Part shown: positions 1 to 9,423 of the stretch, piece after piece | Layout: every line of letters starts with the position of its first letter | Position numbering within the stretch: the first letter of the stretch is position 1 | Assembly (NCBI RefSeq): GCF_000218485.1 | Contig: NZ_AFPB01000170.1 | Location: forward strand, 1-36,664 | Direction: 5' to 3' | From: Aquimarina agarivorans | Lineage (GTDB): Bacteria > Bacteroidota > Bacteroidia > Flavobacteriales > Flavobacteriaceae | Length of the DNA: 36,664 bases | The notes under the pieces: generated by a model | Seen by the model: the letters and a program-made list of their open reading frames with translations, nothing else | Database searches by the model: none | Told to the model about the DNA's origin: nothing | Program-made: the position numbers and the translations under genes

Positions 1-1622
1 CATTTTTAGGTAAACCTTTCTATTTACAGGTTTCCGAAGGTGGTAGGCTGAATAGGGAAACCCTATATTTTAAAGGAAAAATTACTGAAATAAAAGGTAA
101 AAAAGGAAACGAGCATGGTGGAATGGGAGATCTTATAGAAGTTAAAGGAATGAGTAACAGTATTCTTTTAGATGATGGTTCTAATATAGATAGCTTTTTA
201 GAAAAATCAGTTTCCGATATCATTGAAGAAGTCACAAAAGACTACAATAGCTCAGAATTCAGTATAAGAGTACAACCTGAAAATGACACATTGCTCTCCT
301 ACTCGGTGCAACATCACCAAAGCACCTTCCAGTATTTACAATATTTAGCCGCTACACAAGGAGAGTATTTAGTATATAGTAGGGATACGTTACATTTTGG
401 GAAACCCGATTTAGGAGACGAAATACCTTTAAATTACAGTGTCGATTTAAAGGATTTTAGTTTGGGTTTAACAGTTAACCCTTTACATTTTAATTATTAT
501 AGCAATGATTATACATCTGAAAGCACTATAGAAACTTCTAGTAACAGTATTGCTTCAAACGCTAGCGGATATAGTGCATTTGCCAACAATGTGAGCAAGC
601 AATTTTTCCCTAAAAAAGACAATAAACAAGTTTTTTACGGGTTCGAGAGCCAACAGTTGCAACAACAATTAGACAGCTCGGTAGCATTGCAAAGAAAGTT
701 AGCCGAACAAAAACAAGTAAGCATTGTAGGTCAAAGCACCAATACTGGAGTTTCACTGGGAAAAGTTATTGTTATTAAGAGTGGTCAAGGAGACTTTGGA
801 CGCTACAGGGTAATCCAAATTACGCACAGTTATAAGCAAGGAGGAACATATACCAATAACTTTACGGCAATACCCTTAGAAATTGACGTTTATCCTTTAA
901 CGGATATCGATTTAATGCACCCTTCTCATCCACAAGTAGCCAAAGTAATAGCTGTTAACGACCCTAATGGGATGAGTCGCATAAAGGCACAATTTCCTTG
1001 GCAAAAAATGTACAATAAAACTACCCCATGGATACGTGTAGCCACTCCCTATGCTGGAGGCGATAGAGGGTTTCATTTATTACCTGAGGAAAATGATGAA
1101 GTATTAATAGGTTTTGAAAATGGTGATGTAGAACGCCCTTACATGCAATCGGCACTATATACAGGAGTAAACAAACACAATGCTTGGCAAAGTGAAAACA
1201 ACGATTTTAAAGGACTTACCACCAAGGGTGGGCATGTAATTGAACTTAACGATACTAAGGATGGTGAGATGATTACGATTACCGATAAAAATGGTAACAA
1301 GATTTTAATTGATACAGCCAATAATAATATGGAAATTTCTGCTTTAGAGAATATGACACTAAAGTCTAAAAATTTAACTTTAGATGTTGCAGAAAACATG
1401 AATGTAATTGTAGGTAAGGACAAAAATGAGACTATTAGTGAAAATCAATCGTTAACTGCAAAAAAAAGCACGGTATTAATCGAAGAAAATGCCGCTTTTC
1501 AAGCAAAAGAATTGGAGAAAAATGCAGAAAAAATAACGATTAATAGCACTAAAGACAACATGGAATTATCAAGTGCTAAACAAGTAGTATCTAACAGTGG
1601 AGAGAAAAACATTTTAGCTTAA
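1..1622 (+). CDS. vgrG: T6SS spike protein VgrG (TssI), 5' end outside the window
   Basis: The reading frame is open from the first bases of the window (codons begin at base 3), so the gene is cut by the window edge; an ATG at 123 is internal. The protein has the gp27/gp5 layout of Bacteroidetes VgrG. The middle carries the OB-fold region (PQVAKVIAVNDPNG, FPWQ, PWIRVATPYAG, LPEENDEVLIGFENGD). A C-terminal region with repeated short strand-forming segments (ITDKNGNKILID, ISALENMTLKSKN) fits the gp5-like needle. VgrG trimerises at the tip of the T6SS tube and carries effectors out of the cell. The gene stops 4 bases before the next start, so it heads the cargo operon. No toxin domain is seen at its C-terminus. 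Confidence 0.93.
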   Translation, partial: FLGKPFYLQVSEGGRLNRETLYFKGKITEIKGKKGNEHGGMGDLIEVKGMSNSILLDDGSNIDSFLEKSVSDIIEEVTKDYNSSEFSIRVQPENDTLLSYSVQHHQSTFQYLQYLAATQGEYLVYSRDTLHFGKPDLGDEIPLNYSVDLKDFSLGLTVNPLHFNYYSNDYTSESTIETSSNSIASNASGYSAFANNVSKQFFPKKDNKQVFYGFESQQLQQQLDSSVALQRKLAEQKQVSIVGQSTNTGVSLGKVIVIKSGQGDFGRYRVIQITHSYKQGGTYTNNFTAIPLEIDVYPLTDIDLMHPSHPQVAKVIAVNDPNGMSRIKAQFPWQKMYNKTTPWIRVATPYAGGDRGFHLLPEENDEVLIGFENGDVERPYMQSALYTGVNKHNAWQSENNDFKGLTTKGGHVIELNDTKDGEMITITDKNGNKILIDTANNNMEISALENMTLKSKNLTLDVAENMNVIVGKDKNETISENQSLTAKKSTVLIEENAAFQAKELEKNAEKITINSTKDNMELSSAKQVVSNSGEKNILA

Positions 1623-1626
1623 GTCA

Positions 1627-2607
1627 ATGTTTGATTTTGGAACAAGTATTATAAATGAAGATGAAAGTACTGTAGAAAAAGTACCGTTTTTATATAATAA
1701 TTTACTAACATTTAACCCTCAAGTTAATACCGTAAACACGTATTTAACAACACTTTCGTTTTTTGATAAAACCGACAAAGAAGTGAATCGGTTAAATTAC
1801 GAAACCACAATAACTTATCTACCTACCGAAAAAGGCTACCTATGTGAAGTTATTAAAAAAGATATATTTATTAATGGCAAGGAGCCCTCATTATTAATGG
1901 AACAAATTGCTAATGAATTTAATAAAGTACTCTACCCCTTAAACCTATCAATTAAGCATACAGGCAAAATAATAGCTGTAGAAAATATAGAAGATATTCA
2001 AAAAAGGTGGCAGAAAGAAAAAAAACGATTTAACCAAAAATACAAAGGTATTGTCATTGGTAAAATAATAAAACAATTTGATAACGCTGTTGGGAATAGC
2101 GCAAGACTAACAGCTTTGTTACATAATGATATTTTTTATCAAGTCTTTTTTCATAATAACTATCAGACTTATAAAACAGATTATCAATTTAGCAATACAA
2201 TGCTTTTAAGTGTTGAAGGAAGTACAGTACCTATTTCTTTTAAAGGATTAAATACGATAACTCCTAAAACAACACAAAATCAAACTATTGCTGTTAATTT
2301 CGAAGGTAATTGTGAGTTGGATAAAAATCACGAATTAAGTAGAAGGATACAAAGCAACCAAAAAAACTCGGGAGATTTAGTAGTTTCATACGATTTAAAT
2401 AAAGAAACACGTTTACCCGAAATGATACAAATGGTTGCTAGTTTTTTTGATGAGAAAGAAACTCACTTAAAAACTATTGAAGTATTTATAGCTAAAGAAG
2501 CGACTAAAAAAGCTCCTGTAGTGTTATTAGAGGAAGGTGTAGAAAATGTACCTACACCCAAGAAGAAAAAAGGGTTCTTTAGTATTTTTAAAAGCAAAAC
2601 CAAATGA
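1627..2607 (+). CDS. Unknown protein between VgrG and PAAR-like effector; possible adaptor
   Basis: A 326-residue protein I do not recognise. It has no signal peptide and no clear transmembrane segment, so it is probably cytoplasmic. It ends in a very basic tail (KKKKGFFSIFKSKTK). Its place between vgrG and the DUF4280 gene is where effector adaptors or chaperones (the DUF4123/DUF1795 role in other T6SS) are often found. That role is inferred from position only; no such domain is visible. The start is 4 bases after the vgrG stop and its TGA overlaps the next ATG (ATGA at 2604-2607), which indicates translational coupling. Confidence 0.75.
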   Translation: MFDFGTSIINEDESTVEKVPFLYNNLLTFNPQVNTVNTYLTTLSFFDKTDKEVNRLNYETTITYLPTEKGYLCEVIKKDIFINGKEPSLLMEQIANEFNKVLYPLNLSIKHTGKIIAVENIEDIQKRWQKEKKRFNQKYKGIVIGKIIKQFDNAVGNSARLTALLHNDIFYQVFFHNNYQTYKTDYQFSNTMLLSVEGSTVPISFKGLNTITPKTTQNQTIAVNFEGNCELDKNHELSRRIQSNQKNSGDLVVSYDLNKETRLPEMIQMVASFFDEKETHLKTIEVFIAKEATKKAPVVLLEEGVENVPTPKKKKGFFSIFKSKTK

Positions 2608-3968
2608 GCGAAAAAAAATTAGTTTGTCAAGGTGCAATATGCAAATGTAGCTTTGGTGATTTTCCAGATAAATTAGTCGTATCCTCTCAGCAAAAACACT
2701 ATATTAATGATACTAGAGGAAGCCAAAAGTTAATGGCAACTGATAAAGAATTAGGTGCTCCGTTCCAAACAAAGACGTTTGGACAGTGCAAAATGCAACC
2801 CACAGGAAGCAGTTTTAAACCTTGTATGCCTGCCATTACTACTTGGAATGGATTTTTTGAGAAAACACAAATACAGAGTAACCAAGGTTTTCCGTTGTTA
2901 GAAAATAGTAAAGGGATTTGTTCTTTTGGAGGCACTCCTAGCGTAGAGATTACTTTTCACGGTCAAGTAGCTGTACCTTCTGCACAAAATATTGCCAATG
3001 CCGATCCCGAAGTACTCAGCCAAATAATGCCACTAATTAATGTAAATGAAATTGATACTCCCGATCCCTATGGGGCATTACAAATAGTGGATGATTCAAC
3101 AGAATTAGACGAAGAGAATAAGCACTGTACAGCAGGATCTCCTCCAGAAGCACCTCTCAGTATTATAGGAACTTGCCAATATTATAAATGGAGATTTAAT
3201 AATTTTATGGAACGTCATGATAAATGCCAGCATGATCCCCCAGATTATTACTATGGTCCTCTACGCGAAATAGAAGGTGGTTTAGGTTTTGTAGATACTA
3301 TTAATGAGTGGTGGACACCTTCTTTAGAAGAAGAAATGGGCAATGAAAAACTAGTGGAATACAAAAAACCTCATGGTACATTTAGAGGTGTACCCTCTGA
3401 AAGCTATGGGTACAAATATTGTGTACGTTTTACTAATGTACTCATGCCTGAATTAAGTCCCAAGGGTAAGGAATGGTTAAAAAAAGCTAAAAAATTGTTA
3501 CAAAAATATATGGAGGAAGGTGTCGTAGAGAAGGAATTTATTTCTGTAAGAAATACAGACTTTAATGAGAGGTATAGTTTAGCAAATAATGCCAAAGCTT
3601 TTTATACTGGAATAGAAAACAGGAATGATGAGTTTAGAGATTTTGCTTTTGCCACACATCCCGATGCATATTTAGATGCTGGTTTAACTGGCATCCCAAT
3701 ATCCGATAAAATAAAGGTAAGTCTAACTCCCGATTTTAAAGAGTGGGCTTCTGGGAAAACGTGGGAACAAGCCATGCTTGTTATGGAAGAACAAATCAAT
3801 GATTGGTATAAACAAGCAGAAGCGGGACTAAAAGAAGTTCAAAAAGATATAGAAGAAACAATAGAAGAAGCTGAAAAGTATCTAGAATTATTTAAAGATA
3901 GTATAGATATCTGGAGAAGAATTAATAGAGAATTAGATAAATACAGAAATATGCCATGGCTAAACTAA
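2604..3968 (+). CDS. DUF4280 PAAR-like protein with C-terminal putative toxin domain
   Basis: Residues 1 to about 125 match the DUF4280 (PAAR-like) family: a cysteine-rich N-terminus (Cys8, 13, 15, 62, 74, 106), KEGIC-like NSKGICSFGG at 101-110, and the pattern G.P.F.TKTFGQCK. In Bacteroidetes T6SS this domain caps the VgrG spike and carries an effector. Residues from about 175 to 454 are an extension of unknown fold with many aromatic and charged residues. Possible active-site positions include His205, His210, Glu224 and HPDAYLDAGL at 352-361, but I cannot assign an enzyme class. The last 70 residues form a charged helical or coiled-coil stretch. The gene overlaps both neighbours (4 and 13 bases). 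The lipoprotein immediately downstream is a candidate immunity protein. Confidence 0.85.
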   Translation: MSEKKLVCQGAICKCSFGDFPDKLVVSSQQKHYINDTRGSQKLMATDKELGAPFQTKTFGQCKMQPTGSSFKPCMPAITTWNGFFEKTQIQSNQGFPLLENSKGICSFGGTPSVEITFHGQVAVPSAQNIANADPEVLSQIMPLINVNEIDTPDPYGALQIVDDSTELDEENKHCTAGSPPEAPLSIIGTCQYYKWRFNNFMERHDKCQHDPPDYYYGPLREIEGGLGFVDTINEWWTPSLEEEMGNEKLVEYKKPHGTFRGVPSESYGYKYCVRFTNVLMPELSPKGKEWLKKAKKLLQKYMEEGVVEKEFISVRNTDFNERYSLANNAKAFYTGIENRNDEFRDFAFATHPDAYLDAGLTGIPISDKIKVSLTPDFKEWASGKTWEQAMLVMEEQINDWYKQAEAGLKEVQKDIEETIEEAEKYLELFKDSIDIWRRINRELDKYRNMPWLN

Positions 3969-5095
3969 AAAAACTTGTATTACCGTTCATATTTAGTCTT
4001 TTTCTAATGAGCTGTAATTCTCAACCCCAAAATATTACTATAAAAGAAACCCCTATGAATTGGCACTTAACAAATATTCCTACCGAAACTGGTTCTATTA
4101 GTTTTGATTATCGACTAAATCAATACTTTTTAGTAGATAATTTAATGGGGTTCATGCTTGGTAATAACTCTGGAGCAGAAGTTCATAACTCCGTTATTGA
4201 AGATAGACCTTATTACAAAAAAAACTATCAAACTACTCTATTCAAAACAGAAGACGGCGGATTGTCTTTTAAAAAAATAACGGTAGGAAAAGGCACGCTT
4301 AGTAAGATGACTAAAGATACCCAAGGGAATTTATATGTTATAAAGGAAGTCTATGAGAAAGATAATACTCCCCCTCAATACACGATTTTAAAATCTACTG
4401 ATGTAGGAGAAACATGGCAAGAAATAGGAGGGTTTAACACCCAAAAGATTTTTAACGTTCGTTTTTACGATGCTAATAAAGGAATTGTAAGTATAGAAAA
4501 AGGAAAAGGAGTAGAATTACTAAAAACAATAGATGGTGGTAAAACATGGGAAACTTTAATTGTAAAAGTAAAAGGAGTTGATATTAATGATCCTTTTTTT
4601 ATAAACGAAAATGAATTATATACTACTTATGAAGCAGAGGATACTAACGCAACAGCAACAGTTAATTTTAATACAGGTAAAACTATAGTGCATCAATGCA
4701 ATCTACCCAAAGGGTATCGTTTCGACGTTTTTTTTAACGATGATGTTACAGGCAACCTGTACTCTGAAGTATTAAAGTATGGTGAATTACACCCGTTAAT
4801 GTTATATAACCATACTACCCAAAAATTAATTACTTACGACTTTAAAAACAATAGAGACCAAACTAATGTAGGAGTAAATATCTCTGGAAATTATATAGCA
4901 GTTTTAAGAAGTGATAATGGTAAAATATTTTATTACTATAGTAAGGATAATGGGAAAAACTGGATTAAGGAAAGTCTACCTGATTATTTAGCAGACAGCC
5001 ATCCCATTGCATTGTATGGAAAAGGGTTAGTTTGGGTAAAATCTATTAGAAATTTGTATAACCTACAAGTAAGAAAACCTAGTTTTCAGAACTAA
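3956..5095 (+). CDS. BNR/Asp-box repeat lipoprotein, candidate immunity protein
   Basis: A lipoprotein signal peptide with lipobox LMSC (Cys20) predicts export and lipid anchoring in the envelope. The mature part holds several Asp-box (BNR) repeats of the S-x-D-x-G-x-T-W type: TEDGGLSF near 98-105, STDVGETW near 147-154, TIDGGKTW near 191-198 and SKDNGKNW near the C-terminus. This predicts a beta-propeller resembling sialidase or photosystem-stability-factor folds, without evidence of catalysis. The start codon lies inside the end of the effector gene (13-base overlap), so the two are translated together. Envelope location plus pairing with the DUF4280 protein suggests immunity against a periplasm-acting effector; this is inference. 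Confidence 0.78.
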   Translation: MAKLKKLVLPFIFSLFLMSCNSQPQNITIKETPMNWHLTNIPTETGSISFDYRLNQYFLVDNLMGFMLGNNSGAEVHNSVIEDRPYYKKNYQTTLFKTEDGGLSFKKITVGKGTLSKMTKDTQGNLYVIKEVYEKDNTPPQYTILKSTDVGETWQEIGGFNTQKIFNVRFYDANKGIVSIEKGKGVELLKTIDGGKTWETLIVKVKGVDINDPFFINENELYTTYEAEDTNATATVNFNTGKTIVHQCNLPKGYRFDVFFNDDVTGNLYSEVLKYGELHPLMLYNHTTQKLITYDFKNNRDQTNVGVNISGNYIAVLRSDNGKIFYYYSKDNGKNWIKESLPDYLADSHPIALYGKGLVWVKSIRNLYNLQVRKPSFQN

Positions 5096-5122
5096 TAATT
5101 TCAACATCTAGCTGTAAACATT

Positions 5123-5399
5123 ATGGAAAAAAAGACATCATTGTAGTTAAAACAAACGGAGTAAATGAAGTTGAAATAGGAAAAGAAGCTAAGTTATCCA
5201 TAGTTAAGCTTGGCGAAGACAAAACCTTATCTATAAAAAACAAAAAAAAGACGCTAAAATTCGTTGGGTATGGATTGCTGCACAATATTTAGGTATTGCT
5301 GAAACCTATCCTTTTGACCAATCTTATCCCAAATGGGGAGAGTGGAAAAATAAAGAAACTGATGAGTTTATAGGTGTCTACGGAATAGGCAAGCAATAT
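5123..5399 (+). pseudogene. Frameshifted 5' part of the large T6SS cargo gene at 5400-8063
   Basis: The stretch between the lipoprotein and the large open frame is coding but broken. From ATG at 5123 the frame stops after MEKKTSL. In the -1 frame, after the run of seven A at 5127-5133, coding resumes (DIIVVKTNGVNEVEIG...) as far as KNKKK. After the run of eight A at 5242-5249 it shifts again into the frame of the downstream gene (DAKIRWVWIAAQYLG...). Adding one A to each run would give one uninterrupted protein starting at 5123. Both runs end as A AAA AAG, so ribosomal -1 frameshifting is formally possible. Two sites in one gene make indels or sequencing error more likely. Confidence 0.65.
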
Positions 5400-8063
5400 G
5401 TGTACTCTAATGGTGTAAGAATTAAAGCACAAACAGCAGAAGATCTAATAAAAGGAACCATATTTTATGCAGAACCTTTTATAAGTGAACCTACACTAAA
5501 GACAGGGCATTACATAGCAACTGTAGACACTCCTAAAATACTATCTGCCTACTTTGCTCGCAATAAAGATGAGTTTAAGTATATAGGAGAACAAGCAAGT
5601 GGCAATGTATTTACTTACAAAAGCACACTAAAACTATTTGTGCTTGGTCACATGCTACCTAATTATACTATTAACCATCATAATTTTGCGCTATTTGAAG
5701 TGGACATTTTTGATGCCGATGGAGACAAAAAAGTAACAGACACCCCCCTTCAGTTTTTCCAACAAAGTAATTCTGGAAAATTTACTGTAAATACACTAAC
5801 AGAATTGGACTTTGTAATAGATGAAAAATGGCGCGATAAATGTAACCACAAGGAAAAGACAGTAAAAACATTTTATGCAACTATAAAAACTACGATTTAC
5901 AGTAATGAAGATGCTATAGCAGGAGAAGAAGCTAAAAGCTTCACAGGCAACAATTTTACTCGGTTTGGAGAAAAGTTTCAATCCCTAGCACCCAATGCCG
6001 AAAATATAGCTGTAAAAATGGACAAGAAAGATTTTGATGAAAGTAAAAGTTGGGGATTTTATGATGCTGATAGAGCAAGGAGTATTGCCAGTAAATACGA
6101 ACAAAAAAAATTAAAAGAAGTTTATACTACAAAAGATGGTACTGTAATTAAAAATCAGCAAGCAACCTTCAAGGTCAAGTATAATACCATGGATGTCATT
6201 TTAGAAAAATATGAAGCTTCCAAAACGAATATGCTAGCAGTAGTAGGTGATGTGGAATATAGCTCTAAGAGAACACATCCTTGTAAATACTCCAAAATAA
6301 CAATACAACATGAAGGTAATAAAGACAGAAAGCCTTTTACATTGTTTGATGAAGAAGAAAAGACACAAAAACCCATAGATCACACCAATCTTGCTTTTGG
6401 CATTGTAGCAGGAGAAAAACAAGAAACCATAAAAATATTAGCCGAAGGATTAGTTATACAAGATCATCACCCAGACCAAGAAAACCCTCCTATTTGCCAC
6501 GGAATAACTACGGCTCGTAAACGTTTAAAAAACAATTTATTTAAAAATAAAGATGCTAAACATAAGGATCAAGAAGAATTTAAACACAATACAATAAAAG
6601 ATGTATTCTCTATGGAAAAGGCGTATGCGCTTTTCCCCGATGCAATGACACCAACCTCAGATCTTCAAGGAAACACAGGTGACGAAACCATAGATATTAC
6701 CAAACAAGATGTAGATTTTAAATATTTAGAAAATGGTATAGAGCTTTCTGTAGGGTATTTGTATAATAAAACATTTTACCCAAAGGCGAAAAAATGGTTG
6801 GCAAATAATATAGGAGAATGGACAAACGATTTAGTTGATATAGCATGGATTGTTCGTTATTTTATATTATCTGAGGATTATGCTCAAAAATATTTTGTTC
6901 CTATTGGTACGTGTAGATACCCTAATCAATCAGCTATAGTTAAAATATTCCCTCATGTAGAATGGTGGGTCAATTTTAATTATAAAGCTAAAAACCCCAA
7001 ACATGTTTACCAAAAACCTAATTATGGATATAGAGTGATAACCACTCAAAAAAATCAAAATCAAAAAAATGCTGCAAAGTATAGGAAAGATAAGGCTAAC
7101 TCAAAAAAGAATGAGTACGAATTAGAATTTGAAGCAGGCTTTAAATATAATAATGGAACTCCAATAAAGTTTAATACTGGGGAAGGTTTTCCAGTAATTA
7201 ATGCTATTAATTTTTTAATTAAAGCCTATGAAATATTTAAAGAGATAACATTTGCTGATGAAACAGCAGATAAAGAAAATCCAATAGCAAAAGGAGACGC
7301 TGAAAGCTCAAAAGGACTCCTTGCTAAAAAGATGACCAAACGTTATAAGGCAAGAAAGAGTAAAGGTTTACCTATTAGAATAGAAGTTTCCAGACCTTCT
7401 TTTAGCGGTGGTTTGTATGGAGCTTACAAGCAAAGTAAAAATGATGTAAGTGCTTATGGCTCTATGTATGAGGGTAAATTTGGAGCAAACCCTCTTTTTG
7501 GGATACAAGGAAAATTGGATTTATTATTTTTTGCACAATTTATAGGACCCATAGGTATAGCTTTAGACAAAATTAGCAAAGTAGTCAAGCGTGTAGATTA
7601 TTTAACTTTAGGAGCTATAAAGATTGATTATTTTCTAAATTTAGCCGCTAAGGTTGATTTGAATATAGATGTTAGTTTAGTAAATTACCATTCTGTAGAT
7701 GGTTGGGGCGGTGGCGAAGTAAATGCTGTAATGCCTATTAAAGTATGGTTAGAAGCAGGGGTAAATGTAGATGTAAGCCTACAAGGTGTTGCTTCTGCAG
7801 ATGCCGATGTTGAACTACATGGTGAAGCCAATATGGATTTACAAATTAGTTTAGATAAACGTAATAATAAATTACCTATGGAGTTTACTTTTAAAGGACT
7901 TGATGTCAAAATTTGGTTTAGTTTTAATGCTAAGTCAAAAAGGAATGAAGTTTATGATGAAAACGGAAAAGTCATAAATAATACACAAGAACCTAAAAGA
8001 AAACCTAACGCTATTCGCCAGTTAATAGCTCCTGGTAAACCCGTAAAATTTAATATTTTATGA
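5400..8063 (+). CDS. Large unrecognised T6SS-linked protein, likely effector or carrier
   Basis: The intact frame gives 887 residues from a GTG at 5400, but that start is only nominal. The frame is open further upstream and the true start is probably 5123, with two single-base frameshifts between. I do not recognise a family. The N-terminal half is beta-rich and has a segment with DIFDADGDKKVTD. The middle is rich in basic and aromatic residues. The last roughly 230 residues, from SRPSFSGGLYG, contain long alternating hydrophobic/polar stretches (DVSLQGVASADADVELHG) that could form amphipathic strands. No signal peptide and no enzyme motif are seen. Its stop overlaps the next lipoprotein start (ATGA, 8060-8063), which repeats the cargo/lipoprotein arrangement of the preceding pair. 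Confidence 0.75.
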   Translation: MYSNGVRIKAQTAEDLIKGTIFYAEPFISEPTLKTGHYIATVDTPKILSAYFARNKDEFKYIGEQASGNVFTYKSTLKLFVLGHMLPNYTINHHNFALFEVDIFDADGDKKVTDTPLQFFQQSNSGKFTVNTLTELDFVIDEKWRDKCNHKEKTVKTFYATIKTTIYSNEDAIAGEEAKSFTGNNFTRFGEKFQSLAPNAENIAVKMDKKDFDESKSWGFYDADRARSIASKYEQKKLKEVYTTKDGTVIKNQQATFKVKYNTMDVILEKYEASKTNMLAVVGDVEYSSKRTHPCKYSKITIQHEGNKDRKPFTLFDEEEKTQKPIDHTNLAFGIVAGEKQETIKILAEGLVIQDHHPDQENPPICHGITTARKRLKNNLFKNKDAKHKDQEEFKHNTIKDVFSMEKAYALFPDAMTPTSDLQGNTGDETIDITKQDVDFKYLENGIELSVGYLYNKTFYPKAKKWLANNIGEWTNDLVDIAWIVRYFILSEDYAQKYFVPIGTCRYPNQSAIVKIFPHVEWWVNFNYKAKNPKHVYQKPNYGYRVITTQKNQNQKNAAKYRKDKANSKKNEYELEFEAGFKYNNGTPIKFNTGEGFPVINAINFLIKAYEIFKEITFADETADKENPIAKGDAESSKGLLAKKMTKRYKARKSKGLPIRIEVSRPSFSGGLYGAYKQSKNDVSAYGSMYEGKFGANPLFGIQGKLDLLFFAQFIGPIGIALDKISKVVKRVDYLTLGAIKIDYFLNLAAKVDLNIDVSLVNYHSVDGWGGGEVNAVMPIKVWLEAGVNVDVSLQGVASADADVELHGEANMDLQISLDKRNNKLPMEFTFKGLDVKIWFSFNAKSKRNEVYDENGKVINNTQEPKRKPNAIRQLIAPGKPVKFNIL

Positions 8064-9025
8064 AAGACCTTTTAAAATTAATATTTATTTGTTCAATTAT
8101 TACAAGCTGCGCGCAAAACACAAAAAATAATATGGTAAGTAGTGATCTAATGAAAGATATAAAACAAGTACCCAAAGCAAAACAAATTACTTATGCCATT
8201 CATGTAAATGCCAAAACACCTTATGAGATCTATATTGATGATATTCCATTACCTGGTTTTGGTAGATGCTATGAAAGTGGTATGAATACCACTTTAGAGC
8301 TAAATCCTTATCTGTTGGGTAATGGCATACATAAATTAAAAGTACGTTACTTGCCTTTAGAGACCGCTAAGGATGGTTTATTACAACCAAGTGATGTGTA
8401 TTTTAATAAAGATGCTAAGTGGAATATCTTTTTTGTGAGTTATATAAAAGACACTACAGATCCTCTAGGATACAAAGGAGAGATTGATTACGAAAATAGT
8501 GAGTTAACAGTAGTGCCTCCTCCAAATGCAGTACCCTTTTGGGATCAAGTATTTGAGTTAGATATAAAAGATTTACCTTATGAATTAGAAGGTTGGAGTA
8601 ATAGCCAAGATTTGTCTAAAATAGATGAAGACAAATTAAGCAAGGGAGTGTTTAGTTTTTATAATGAAATAAGAGAAGTGATGAATAATGGAGATGTTGA
8701 AAAATACTTTAACATGAATTCTAAAAGTGATAAGGAAATTGCAGTAGCGACTTTTGATAATGATTTAGAATGGTATACTTCAGACGAGAGGAAGAATGAA
8801 ATAATCAATGATTGTAAAGATAATATGCTACCTATTAACAAAGAGGATTATAATTTGAAAATATATGGTTATGGTAAAATTATAGCTATTGAGAGAATTA
8901 AAAAGTTTAAAAACAATTCACTTATAGCTAGAAAGAGAATTGAAGATAATACTAGATATTTTGCTTATAGCTTTAAGCTTCATAAACCTAAAGGAAGTGA
9001 TACTTTTGAGATCATTAGAAAATAG
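8060..9025 (+). CDS. Lipoprotein, candidate immunity or partner protein
   Basis: The N-terminus is a lipoprotein signal peptide with lipobox ITSC (Cys17), so the protein should be anchored in the envelope. The first half of the mature part looks beta-rich (YAIHVNAKTPYEIYIDDIPLPGFG) and the second half is helical and charged, with many Asp/Glu/Lys residues. I do not recognise a family. The start overlaps the stop of the large preceding gene by 4 bases, so the two are probably made together. By analogy with the preceding pair it may protect against, or work with, the large protein. The role is inferred from context only. Confidence 0.72.
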   Translation: MKDLLKLIFICSIITSCAQNTKNNMVSSDLMKDIKQVPKAKQITYAIHVNAKTPYEIYIDDIPLPGFGRCYESGMNTTLELNPYLLGNGIHKLKVRYLPLETAKDGLLQPSDVYFNKDAKWNIFFVSYIKDTTDPLGYKGEIDYENSELTVVPPPNAVPFWDQVFELDIKDLPYELEGWSNSQDLSKIDEDKLSKGVFSFYNEIREVMNNGDVEKYFNMNSKSDKEIAVATFDNDLEWYTSDERKNEIINDCKDNMLPINKEDYNLKIYGYGKIIAIERIKKFKNNSLIARKRIEDNTRYFAYSFKLHKPKGSDTFEIIRK

Positions 9026-9055
9026 TATGATCACTTTTTACAGAGATAAACTCAT

Positions 9056-9415
9056 TTGAAAGCAACTAATTTTTCAATACTTGAAAAAGTACCTCAACTC
9101 TATTTTGCAACAGGTATTGGTTATTATCTATATATCACAATTCTGTTATTCATTAATTTGTTTACAAATAGTACTACTGACGGTAGTGAGCTTAGGAATA
9201 TAGTGGTACTATTAATTGAAACAATCGCTATTATTTGGCTTGTTATTTTTTACTGTATGAATCCTATAAGAATATGGAAAAAAGCTAAATCAGATATGGA
9301 GGAGCTTTTTGCTAGTCCTAAAAGAAACATCATAAGTTTGATATTAAAACCTGATCTAAATAACAGGAAGAAAACCATTAAAAAAGCTTTCTTTTTTACT
9401 TATTTTCAGATATAA
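9056..9415 (+). CDS. Membrane protein, N-terminal fragment of a broken gene
   Basis: This open frame (119 residues from TTG) has two clear membrane segments (ATGIGYYLYITILLFINLF and NIVVLLIETIAIIWLVIFY). It looks like part of one gene spanning about 9027-9834. An ATG at 9027 gives MITFYRDKLI and then a stop at 9057-9059; one extra T in the TTT run at 9055-9057 would join it to this frame. At the 3' end one extra T in TTTT (9403-9406) would continue into the frame at 9424-9834, giving about 259 residues. No function is recognised. It could be an inner-membrane partner of the cargo proteins. Confidence 0.5.
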   Translation: MKATNFSILEKVPQLYFATGIGYYLYITILLFINLFTNSTTDGSELRNIVVLLIETIAIIWLVIFYCMNPIRIWKKAKSDMEELFASPKRNIISLILKPDLNNRKKTIKKAFFFTYFQI

Positions 9416-9423
9416 CTATATGC

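Noticed and set aside
1627..2607. Assignment as a DUF4123 or DUF1795 T6SS adaptor
   Set aside because: Position fits but no recognisable motif of these families is visible, so only the position is reported.
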